13,298 nt of DNA from Scytalidium lignicola (lineage: Eukaryota; Ascomycota; Leotiomycetes): the NCBI GenBank assembly GCA_002812745.2, contig NCSJ02000623.1, forward strand, positions 1 to 13,298, read 5' to 3'. Position 1 is the first letter of the stretch. Each line of letters opens with the position of its first letter. Shown here piece by piece: positions 1 through 7,799 of this stretch. The position numbers and the translations under genes are program-made. The notes under the pieces were generated by a model. It saw nothing but the letters and a program-made list of their open reading frames with translations, did no database searches and had not been told where the DNA came from.

Positions 1-480
1 AGAAAAAACATTAAAACAATAAGATTAAGTAATAAACTAGACTAGGTTAAGATAAGATTATACAAAATTAAAGAAGTTTATAAACCTTTAATGTATAAAT
101 TGAAATTATTAGTAACAGTTAAGATATATTTATTTTTTATATTTTACTTCTTAAACTAACATTAAAAAATACTTAAACATTAATATTAGAAGAAGTCAAT
201 TTAAAAAAGGAGTATGAAGTTGAGAAAATTATTAGTTATAAAGTATATTATAAGAAATTATAATACTTAGTTAAATGAATAAAGTATTTAAAGAATAAGA
301 ATAAGTAAGAACTTACCTTTAATCTTATAAGTTATAAGGAGTTACTAAAAATATATCATTAAACTTATCTTAAAATGGATTTCCAGGCAATAGAATTACA
401 AGGTCAAAGAAGAAGGGATTAACAACAGAAGAAGAAGCCTTACTTGTAAAGACAAAATGCAACTCTTCAGACTACTTCTC
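1..480 (+). pseudogene. pol 3' end: integrase C-terminus plus chromodomain (element A)
   Basis: The + strand carries a broken reading frame that aligns with the integrase tail of element B. Around 75-170 comes the segment that in Ty3/gypsy integrases precedes the chromodomain, with a one-base frame slip in a T-rich run near 130-145. From 207 to about 372 the frame reads KEYEVEKII, then YLVK with a stop where the chromodomain aromatic Trp of the VKW motif belongs, then a second stop at the Trp of the WEP-like motif. Chromodomains of this class bind methylated histone H3 and steer integration to heterochromatin; that role is family knowledge. Homology to B continues for some 30 codons beyond the chromodomain, so pol probably ended near 450-480, overlapping or abutting the antisense ORF tail. 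Several stops make this non-functional. Confidence 0.75.
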
Positions 481-918
481 TTATCTCTCTTTCTCTTTTA
501 CAATGTTTAACTTATCTAAGGAAGAAAGTCTACAGTAGATCATTTTGTTAGTATGTTTGCAAAAGAACTTCTTTTGTTTACAAAGACAAGCAAGATAGAC
601 TATGTTCTTAGTTATAGCCTAAGCAACCTTCTCCTCCTTGGCCTTAAGGCAAGCCTCCTCCTTATCAAGAATCTCCTATGAAGTCATAGGAATACTCTTA
701 ATCTCATACTTGCATCTTCGCTAGATATACTCATTATAATGATTAGATTTAAAAACTATCAAGTAAGTTAAACTATTTTGTATGCAAAAACCACAAGAAG
801 ACATCTTAATATTGTACTTTGTTATATGATCCTCTAGGTTTAATACTTCTTGGTATTTTCTTGATCTTCCTCTTTCTTCTAGAACAATGTCGTTAGAATA
901 AGAACATTTTGGTAGTAT
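481..918 (-). pseudogene. Antisense ORF of element A: Zn2Cys6-like cluster plus coiled-coil protein, degraded
   Basis: The minus strand, opposite to pol, keeps one frame of about 145 codons interrupted by only three TAG codons, all explicable as Gln codons after C-to-T change. A codon-for-codon counterpart lies in element B, ending at the same position. Residues from 795 down to 706 follow C-x2-C-x6-[C]-x8-[C]-x2-[C]-x6-[C]; the bracketed four are Tyr (TAT or TAC), as expected from TGT or TGC after G-to-A. A Leu-, Lys- and Glu-rich stretch follows (about 680-485), matching B in its LDKLN-type segment. The start is uncertain: 918 is an ATA aligned with an ATG in B, 804 is an internal ATG, and the frame stays open to about 958 if the N at 922 is dropped. 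I do not know its function. A zinc cluster suggests nucleic-acid or protein binding, but the segment between the second and third Cys lacks the basic residues usual in DNA-binding members. Confidence 0.6.
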
Positions 919-996
919 GTTNAAAAAGAAAAAATAGATTAACAAACAATAAGAATGTTCATAACGATAAGTTAAGTGTCAAGATGACACTAATGC

Positions 997-1009
997 AAAA
1001 AGGGGATAA
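997..1009 (+). other. Polypurine tract of element A
   Basis: AAAAAGGGGATAA lies directly before the LTR start at 1010. The same AAAAGGGGATAA precedes the 3' LTR of element B on the other strand. By position this is the plus-strand DNA primer site used in reverse transcription. Confidence 0.75.
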
Positions 1010-1363
1010 TGTTATAGGTTTTACTTAACAAGTAATTGATGTAAGCTTGAGGCTTGATATACAATAGAGTGTATATAGAGAACTTAACAATCATGTAACA
1101 TGGTTAGGACTTGAGGGACTTGACAGGTCCAAGGGGTCTATAGACTGGAGGGACTTGTGGGGTCTGGAAGGTCCAGTTGAATTTCATTATCTATATAAGC
1201 ATATTGTAAGAATATGAGAGTAGACTCCTTGTGTTCAACCTAAATATATTACTAGATCTTGCCTTGACTTAATCGCTTACTTGAGTGTCATACATTTCCG
1301 TTGTCCCTGAACATCTACCTTACCCTTGTTATCCAGTGACCTGGATAGCGTAGTTTTATAACA
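1010..1363 (+). repeat. 3' LTR of element A (354 bp)
   Basis: It begins TGTTATAGG and ends TTTTATAACA. It aligns end to end with the two 359-bp LTRs of element B, which lie in the opposite orientation. The U5-side stretch around 1298-1347 (GTTGTCCCTGAACATC, CCAGTGACCTGGATAG) is nearly identical to the less damaged LTR at 12249-12607. RIP damage is moderate here and the GC-richer U3 block with GGTCC-like motifs (about 1110-1175) survives in part. The bases just outside are TTATT; the partner target-site copy is outside the window. Confidence 0.9.
1192..1199 (+). promoter_or_regulatory. TATA box in the LTR of element A
   Basis: TATATAAG sits in the middle of the LTR and is conserved in the same place in all three LTRs of the window, including the RIP-damaged one. 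This fits the U3 promoter of the element; transcription would start a few tens of bases downstream. Confidence 0.6.
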
Positions 1364-1603
1364 TTATTAAAGTATAATAATAAAAGCAATATAATCCCTT
1401 CTCTTCTTATAAATATGATTTCATCTAAATAATAAACAAAATTATTTTATACTTATATAAGAATACCTTTAATTAATAATCTATATATCTTTATCAATTG
1501 TTGAAAATGTTAATTCTTTATAATATTGTAAAATGGAAATCAAGAATGTTTTTTGTTCTTATCTTAACCTTTGTTAAAGCCTTAGTATATTAATTATATA
1601 AAA
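1364..1603. other. AT-rich spacer, nothing recognisable
   Basis: This stretch is dominated by A, T and TpA with stops in every frame. No repeat partner in the window and no coding signal were found. A TGTTGAAAATG at 1499 might be the edge of an old LTR but has no matching end. Confidence 0.5.
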
Positions 1604-1830
1604 GGGTGAAAAGGATCGGGGTCTGAGTCCTAGCCGCTCCTTAGCTGCTGACTCCCGTCTATAAAGAAGGGGTTTTCCCCTTCTCTTTGACAGGAGTCAA
1701 AGATCAATCTTGTACTTTTAAGAGAATACCAAGTTTTAAAGCGAATCTACACCTAACCAACTGCTATCACACTGCTAGTCTCCTATTATGTTTCAGCCTC
1801 CTGGTCTCTCTTCACTCTATGTACAAACAA
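1604..1830. other. GC-richer island, possible LTR or promoter remnant
   Basis: The sequence between two AT deserts becomes much richer in C and G here, with TCCTAGCCGCTCC-type segments, a TATAAA at 1660-1665 overlapping a hairpin, and pyrimidine-rich runs up to about 1830. Such spared islands can be LTR U3/R/U5 parts or a single-copy insert. It is unrelated to the LTRs of A and B. An ATG at 1788 opens only a very short frame. A Ty1/copia-like solo LTR is one possibility, but no convincing pair of ends is visible. Confidence 0.3.
1649..1699. repeat. Nested inverted repeat (hairpin)
   Basis: Inner arms AGAAGGGG and CCCCTTCT (1665-1684) flank a TTTT loop. Outer arms TGACTCC (1649-1655) and GGAGTCA (1693-1699) enclose them. 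It lies within the GC-richer island and overlaps its TATAAA. It could be a structured leader or a remnant terminator. Confidence 0.6.
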
Positions 1831-2406
1831 CCTTAATAATAATCTTTATAAATATTATAAAGTATAATTAACTTTTAATATTATTAAGAAGTTTATAATA
1901 ATAAAGTATTTTAATTGTTACAAATAAGAATTGCCAAACAAGTAAAAGAATGTAAATTATATATTTAGAATTCTTAATCCTGATAATATAATTAAAATAA
2001 ATAAGAAGAAGATTGCTATTAATGTAATAATCTTAGACAATGAAGNAAAAAGATAAAAGAAATAAATTAGAAAACAAGCTTTAAATATAATAATAAAAAA
2101 AGGATTACTTTAAGAGTAAGAACTTTAAGGATAACTAAAAGNAAAAAGACTTTATAACTTAGATTTTAATAAATTAAGCTTTAATAAAAATAATTAATCT
2201 AGTTAATATAAAAGATATAAATAAATTTATAAGATAATTTTATTTTTTCTGATTTTATATATCTTGATAATATACTTTTATAATAATAATATAAATATAT
2301 TTTAATTAAATAAAGCTTGTTTTTATATTATAATTATACTTATTTAATTTAAATTATATTATTATTATAGTTTAAAATTTTAATCTCAGACTATAAATTA
2401 TATATA
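1831..2406. other. AT desert left of the MITE
   Basis: This is extremely AT-rich with stops in all frames and single Ns at 2046 and 2142. One + frame near 1950-2130 has a Lys/Arg/Glu-rich flavour (an RILNPDN-like stretch, then basic residues), possibly the ruin of a transposase or gag, but I cannot classify it. Nothing else can be supported. Confidence 0.4.
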
Positions 2407-2769
2407 GACTGGCTGAACGGTCTAGACTGTGGACCGTTATGCTAACCTATTTAGGACTACTTTCTTTAATAATTATTATTATTAAATAAAATTTTTAAAT
2501 TTTAAAGTTTTAATGTTTTTAAATATAATTCTTTAAAAAAATTCTAAAAATAGTAATTAAATAAAGTAATATAAAGCTTTTTTTAAAAAATTATTAATCC
2601 TTGTAAGTATATTATTTAATTACTATTTTTAGAATTTTTTTAAAGAATTATATTTAAAAACATTAAAACTTTAAAATTTAAATTTTTTATTTAATAATAA
2701 TAATTATTAAAGAAAGTAGTCCTAAATAGGTTAGCGTAACGGTCCACGGTCCAGACCGTTCAGCCAGTC
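2407..2769. mobile_element. Foldback MITE with TA target duplication
   Basis: It is a 363-bp palindrome. The left arm 2407-2564 and right arm 2612-2769 are both 158 bp and pair without gaps except for five mismatches, around a 47-bp AT loop. The ends read GACTGGCTGAACGG and its complement, and TA flanks both sides (2405-2406 and 2770-2771). A TA duplication fits the Tc1/mariner/pogo superfamily. It encodes nothing, so it would need a transposase supplied from elsewhere. Three mismatches near the left tip (2424, 2428, 2440) are transitions of RIP type relative to the right arm; two more lie in an A/T run. It sits directly before the readable gag frame of element C and probably interrupts that element. 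Confidence 0.85.
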
Positions 2770-2771
2770 TA

Positions 2772-3812
2772 CTTATAATAAGGATAAAGGAGACTGATCC
2801 CTTGTTAAAGGAGACAGTAAAGACAGAAGTAGACAAGTTGAAGACTTAAGTATTTAAAGTAATATTGTTAAGTAAGTTTGATAAGATTAAGTCCAAGTTA
2901 TAACTCTTCTTAGTTTAATGTGAAATATATATTACTTTCAATGATAAGAAGTTTGATAATGAAGAAGACTAAATATTATAAGTTATGATGTACTTATAAG
3001 GGTTAGTATTTAATTAGATTGAATCATTTTTGAGGAATTACCTTAAATACTAAACTAATAATAAGTAAGGGATTCTTCTTTAAGTTATGAGAATCTTTAG
3101 AAGTTAAGAAAGGTTTGTAAAGGAAATTAATAAAGTCTTCAAAGATGTTGATAAGGTATATCAAGTTAAAAGACATTTACAAGGATTAAGACAAATAACC
3201 TTAACAACTAATTATACTATAGAATATAAATAGTTTACAAGTAAGATGATATAAAGTGATTTAGCATATATAATTATATTTTATCAAGGATTAAAGGAGT
3301 TAGTCAAAGATGAAGTAGTTAAAGATAAATGATCAAATACATTTAATACTTTAATTGAAAAATCTATTATTTAAGACAATTCTTTGTTTAAAAGAAAGCT
3401 TAATAAAAAAGAATCTTTCAAGAAAAGAACAAGCTAGNAAAAAGTCAAGAAAGATAATACCAGCAGATTATAAGGATTTAATAGATTTAAATATTATAAG
3501 AAAAGAGTATTCATAAAAGAAAAAAGATCTTACTAGAAGAGATGAAGAGATAAAAGGNAAAAAAACCTTTATTATCAATGTAAATTATTAGAGTACATAA
3601 TATTATTATACTATAAGGGTAGAACTTCTAAGAAAAGGAGGAAAGTCATGTTAATTGAAATAAACTTAGTAGATAAGGGGTACTTAACAGAAGAAGAACT
3701 CAAGGAGAGAAGGATTTATATACAATTAAGCAAGTTATGCTTAGAAGAAGAATTAAAGGAACAAGAAGAAGAATACTTATTACTTGATGTTATAATATTC
3801 AAGGAACCTTAG
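2772..3812 (+). pseudogene. gag of element C: capsid and zinc-knuckle region
   Basis: A single + frame, broken by more than a dozen stops, shows the order of a fungal Ty3/gypsy Gag. At about 2880-3340 is a capsid-like part with segments such as ERFVKEINKVFKDVD, HLQGLRQ and FYQGLKELVKDE that match the usual 'fxdpd...RxLxxLRQ...FxxGLxxxvkdxl' layout. A basic stretch follows at about 3390-3550. At 3570-3611 a nucleocapsid knuckle can be traced as [C]-x2-C-x4-[H]-x4-[C], where the three bracketed positions are now Tyr. An acidic Glu-rich tail ends near 3812. The frame changes at the N at 3438 (dropping it restores the frame) and near the N at 3558 (one further base needed). The 5' end is at or beyond the MITE junction. 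Confidence 0.75.
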
Positions 3813-5429
3813 GCTAAAGAAAGAATAATTTTAAAAAGCTTAAACTTTAAAGGAACTTAATGAAGACAAGGTTAGAAAATCATTAAAACAGAATAAATAT
3901 AATAAGAACCCTTAATAGTTTTAAAACTTATATATATAATAAGAATTCTAGTAAAAGTACAAATAAGATCATTATAAGAACTTAGAATAGAAGTATTAAG
4001 TATGTTAAAGACTAGAAGAACAGTTTAGATATTAAGACATTTTCTATTATTATTATTAGAACTAAATTGTTAAGTAGTATTTAAGGAAACCATTAAGGCT
4101 ATAAGTTAAGCTTAAGAGGTAAATGGTTTGCCTAAGATCTTCTAGAAAGACAAAGAAGAACATTAAAGGTATAAGTTAGGAAAAGTCTACTAGTTTGACA
4201 AGAAATGTCTTGAGGGAAAGATCAAGGTTATTGATTATATTGTAAAATGTAATACTAGACAAAGTCAAAACTTAGTAAAAGTCAATAGTATACAAGGAGA
4301 AAGACTATTTCACAAGAACATTAATCTTATGAGAAATACTTATTATTAGAATATAAAGGTTATGATTAACTTAAGGAGTAATATAAATCTAATATTTACA
4401 CAAGTAGTAAGTTTATTAGGAATTCATACTAAGGTCAAGTTAATAGGATATCTAATAAGAATAGTTAATAGAATAATGTTAAAAGAAGTTATAATGCTTA
4501 AGATTAAGTTATATGTTATAATCATAGAAGGTTATAAGGAAACAATCAAGTTTAATGTTATTAACAAAAGGAAGTATAACATAATCTTAAAGTTATTATA
4601 AATGAAGAATCATAATCTTAAAATAGACTAGGTTACTCATAAAATAAAGTTTATAAGATGTTAGTATAACAAAGTAAATAGTTTAAGACTTGTAAAGGTA
4701 TACAACATTATAACAAGTAATAAGGAAGACTTAAGAAGAGCCTTGACTTTATACTCTCAGATACTAGAACAGTATAAAGAATTTGAGGAATTGTTTATAG
4801 AATAGCTTAAAGATGTAATATTACTAGAATATCATGAATAAGATCATGAAATACTATTAAAAGAAGGATTTAAACTACTTTTTAGACTTATATATCTTAC
4901 TAACCTAACATAAGATGTAATTACAAAAGAATAACTAGATGAGATAGTAGTAAAAGGATTTATAAAAGAATCATAATCATCATATAAAGTACCTTTGATA
5001 TTTATATTAAAGTTAGAGGACTCTTGAAGAAGGCTTTGTAAAGATTATAAAGAAATCAACATAAGAATAATATTAAATCAGTACTTATTACCTTTAATAT
5101 TAGTTATAAGAGACAAGCTAGTAAGAGTTATAATCTTCACTAAGTTGAACTTTTAAACAAGTTTTAATCTGATTAGAATAAAAGAAGATGAAGAATAGAA
5201 GACAGTTATATGAATAAAATACAAATTGTTTAAAAGCTTGGTTATATCATTTAAGCTTATCAATATACTAATTATTATACAAATAGTTAGTAATAAGATT
5301 GTTAAGGAATTTCTGGATAAATTTATAATAGTATACTTAAACGACATTTTAATATACTTTAAAACAGAAGAAGAGTATAAAAGGCATGTCAAGTAAGTCT
5401 TAAGAGTATTACTTACAGAAGGAATACAT
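3813..5429 (+). pseudogene. pol of element C: protease and partial reverse transcriptase
   Basis: After a poorly readable linker (3813-4290), the protease begins near 4340. Its catalytic Asp-Ser/Thr-Gly triad at 4368-4376 now reads Asn-Leu-Arg, three single C-to-T or G-to-A steps from Asp-Ser-Gly. The protease end IILxLLxxKNHNxKIDW follows near 4580-4630. RT starts around 4830 (DHEILLKEGFK), continues through RRLCKDYKEIN (5030-5060) and NQYLLPL (5075-5095), and reaches the polymerase box at 5334-5345, which reads YLND instead of YLDD. The frame is lost at 5429 after a few more residues, at the edge of element B. Both catalytic sites are destroyed, so this copy is dead. Confidence 0.85.
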
Positions 5430-5788
5430 TGTTATAAAACTATACTATCCAGGTTACTGGATAATCAAGGGTAAAGTAGATGTTCAAGGATAATGGAAAC
5501 ATGTAACATACAAGCAAGTGACTAAGTTAAAGGTAAGATTTAATAATGTATTTAGGTTGAACACAAGAAGTCTACTCTTATGTTCTTATAACATGCTTAT
5601 ATAAATAATGGAATACAATTGGACCCTTGGACTCCTAGGTCCTTAGGTCTTAAATTGATGGACCTTAGACTTCCTAAGTCTTAGGTCCTCATTATATAAT
5701 TATTTAATTGTTAAGTTCTCTTGTATAATATACTTATACCAAGCCTTAGGCTTATACTAATTAATATGTTATAGTAAAACCTATAATA
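5430..5788 (-). repeat. 3' LTR of element B (359 bp, heavily RIPed)
   Basis: On the minus strand it runs from TATTATAGG to TTTTATAACA. It has the same length as the LTR at 12249-12607 and is collinear with it; nearly all differences go from C/G there to T/A here, with a few transversions. The first base pair group TGTTAC of the 5' LTR has become TATTAT. Its upper edge abuts the polypurine tract and its lower edge abuts the broken RT of element C. Confidence 0.92.
5596..5603 (-). promoter_or_regulatory. TATA box in the 3' LTR of element B
   Basis: On the minus strand this reads TATATAAG, at the same LTR position as in the other two copies. It has no C or G that RIP easily removes apart from the last base, which may explain its survival. 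Confidence 0.55.
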
Positions 5789-5800
5789 TTATCCCCTTTT
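5789..5800 (-). other. Polypurine tract of element B
   Basis: The minus strand reads AAAAGGGGATAA directly before the 3' LTR. It is the same motif in the same place as in element A, fitting the plus-strand primer site. Confidence 0.75.
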
Positions 5801-5878
5801 GTAATTAACATTGTCCTGACACTAAAACGTCATCTTTAAACAATCTCTTTGTTTAATAATCCTTCTTTCCTTTTCAAC

Positions 5879-6314
5879 ATGTTACTTAAACAACAATATT
5901 CTGAGAACAATATAAAAGAAAGAATAAGATCAAGAAAATATTAAGAGCAAATAACCTTAGGTAATTATATTAATAAATACAGTTTCAAAGTAATACCTTG
6001 TTCGTTTTACAAGCAAAATAGTTTTGTCTGTAAGGTAGACCCTGACTCTAGTCATTACAATGAGTACTCTTGTCATGGTCAATCCTGTGATAATAAGAAA
6101 ACCACTTCTTCCTCCTTCCTTGTATACAAGCATAAGTATAACCAGCTTATAGAGAAGAAAGAGAAAACTAATAAAGTTCTTCTAAAGACAATAACTTGTT
6201 TAGCTTATTTAAAAAAGCAATAGTCCTTCTTGAAGAAGTATACTTAGGAAATGTTTTATCATAATCTAAAAACTTTAGACAAATTCAATGTTATAGAAGN
6301 AAAAAAAGAGATAA
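5879..6314 (+). pseudogene. Antisense ORF of element B: Zn2Cys6-like cluster plus coiled-coil protein, degraded
   Basis: This + strand frame runs opposite to the element's own genes, between the 3' LTR and the chromodomain. From ATG 5879 it gives about 144 codons once the N at 6300 is dropped, with a TAA at 5942 and two TAGs. Shared features with the copy in element A are an FLFN(M/I)L start, RSRKY, a KY-x-x-K segment before the cluster, and a LDK(F/L)N stretch before an AGA-TAA end. From 5999 to 6088 the spacing is C-x2-[C]-x6-C-x8-[C]-x2-[C]-x6-C, the bracketed three being Tyr now. It matches the Zn(II)2Cys6 spacing rule (C-x2-C-x6-C-x5-12-C-x2-C-x6-8-C). A Lys/Leu/Glu-rich, probably coiled-coil part follows (about 6135-6310). 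The aligned start of the cluster segment is ATA at 5993 where A has ATG. Function is unknown; an accessory or regulatory protein is an inference. Confidence 0.62.
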
Positions 6315-6429
6315 GAGAAACAGAATTCCTTATAACCTTCAAAGTTATATTCTACTAACTTAAGTATAACTTCTTCCTCTGCTATTAACCTCTTCTTCTT
6401 TAACCTTATGATTTTATTGCTTGGAAATT

Positions 6430-7798
6430 CATTCTAAGATAAGTTTAATAATATACCTTTAATAACTTCTCATAACTCATGAGATTAAAAGTAAGTTCTT
6501 ATCTATTCTTACTCTCTAGATATCTTATTCATTTAATCAAGTATTATAATTTCTTATAATATATCTTATAACTAATAATTTTCTTAACTTTATATTCTTT
6601 TTCCAGATTAACTTCTTCTAGCATTAATGTTTAAACATCTTCAAATGTTAATTCAAGAAGTAAAACATAAAAAACAAAATGTATCTTAACTATTACTAAT
6701 AATTTTAACTTATATGTTAAAGGTTTATAAACTTCTTCGATTTCATATGGTTCTATCTTTACCTAATCTAGTTTATTGCTTAGTCTTGTTGTTTTGATAT
6801 TTCTTCTAAGAAGATAAACTTTATTCCCTTTCTTATATACTAGTTCTATTAAGTGTTTATGATTATGATACTTCTTTATTCTTTTTTTTAATATATTGAA
6901 GTAAATTCCTGATCTTTTCTTGTATTTCTTTTATCTGTTTTGTACAAATCTTTGCTGATTCACTTGTAGATTCTAATTCTAGTCTAGTATAAAACCCTTC
7001 TGGTTCTTGTCTGTAATTTACATAGAATAAAGTGATCTTAATTGATTTATGTAATATATCATTATATGCCATTTCTGCTATTAACAAGTAATCAACTTAA
7101 TTATTTTGATCATAATTGACATAACATCTTAAGTATCTCTTTAACCACCTGTTCAAATGTTCTGTTTTTCTGTTAGTTTGTAGATATTATACTATTGACA
7201 ATTTCTTCTTAACTCTTATTCTTACTGTTATTATTTTTTAAAATTTAAATGTAAATTTAGTATTTTTATCAAAGATTATTTGTTTTAGTAGTCTTTACTG
7301 AGATATTATTCTTTGTAAGAATATATCAGCTACCTTTTCTACTCCTTAAGTCTCTTTGAACAGTTCAAACATTACAAAATTGGTATAATGTTCAATTATC
7401 ATAAAGATAAAATCATATTTAACCTTTGTTATACAATTTGTGGAAACTGGTAATTTCATGATGAAATCTTATCTGATTAGTTCTTATGAATTGTTGAGTA
7501 TCTGTGTAAGGTGTAATTGTTCTTAAGGCTTCTTTCTTAGATTCTTAGCCTTTTTACAGATTTTACATTTTACAATTACTTTCTTAATTATTAACTATAG
7601 TTTTATGATAAAGTAATCCTTATTGATTTGGTAATAGTATTAGGTTACTCTTATATGTCTATTGTATAGTAGACTGTACTATTCTCTGATAAACTCTTCT
7701 ATTAGTTTTGTTAGTATGTATAACTTCTTGTTCTTAAACTAGATGTTCTTGATTTTCTCCTACTTGTCTTTAGTCATGTTTAGTAAAGCATTCTCTTC
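6430..7798 (-). pseudogene. Integrase with C-terminal chromodomain (element B)
   Basis: The minus-strand frame shows the core integrase in degraded form. The three catalytic acidic codons can still be located: Asp in DFIMKLPVS at 7468-7466, Asp in FDKNTKFT at 7270-7268, and Glu in TNRKTEHLNR at 7162-7160. All three lie in one frame. At 7087-6863 is the stop-free segment AEMAYND..HKSIKITLFYVNY, a standard Ty3/gypsy integrase signature, running into a Lys-rich helix. LLRRNIKTTR near 6800 belongs to the C-terminal GPF-like region. A chromodomain at about 6610-6440 reads EKEYKVKKII and YLIK-stop-IRY, with stops at both conserved Trp positions. The HHCC zinc finger expected near 7550-7700 is hard to read. 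Stops make the protein inactive. Confidence 0.85.
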
Positions 7799-7799
7799 N

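Larger units (their letters stand above)
1..1363 (+). mobile_element. Element A: 3' end of a Ty3/gypsy chromovirus, RIP-degraded
   Basis: This is the right-hand part of an LTR retrotransposon read on the + strand; its 5' part lies outside the window. In order it shows a degenerate integrase C-terminus, a chromodomain, an antisense ORF, a purine-rich tract and a 354-bp LTR beginning TGTTAT and ending TAACA. It is collinear with the same region of element B on the other strand. Its LTR differs in length (354 against 359 bp) and by many changes not of RIP type, so A and B look like related subfamilies rather than one insertion. In-frame stops at ancestral Trp and Gln positions mark it as dead. 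Confidence 0.87.
2770..5429 (+). mobile_element. Element C: truncated Ty3/gypsy retrotransposon, heavily RIPed
   Basis: The + strand carries gag, protease and most of the reverse transcriptase of a Ty3/gypsy element, then stops exactly at 5429 where the LTR of element B begins. RNase H, integrase and the 3' LTR are missing, and no 5' LTR can be identified. Its RT and zinc knuckle differ clearly from those of B, so it is a separate lineage. Stops occur every few dozen codons, at Gln, Trp and Arg positions as RIP predicts, and the sequence has almost no CpG. Confidence 0.85.

Noticed and set aside
1499..1795. Possible Ty1/copia LTR from TGTTGAAAATG to a TTTCA end
   Set aside because: There is no convincing inverted end pair, target duplication or primer site, and no second copy in the window. 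It is kept only as a possibility for the GC-richer island.
1950..2130. Basic + strand frame resembling a pogo-type transposase tail
   Set aside because: It is too short and too damaged, with no motif that can be named.
5425..5429. Target-site duplication of element B
   Set aside because: TACAT on the left and ATCAC on the right differ at several positions, and one change is not of RIP type.
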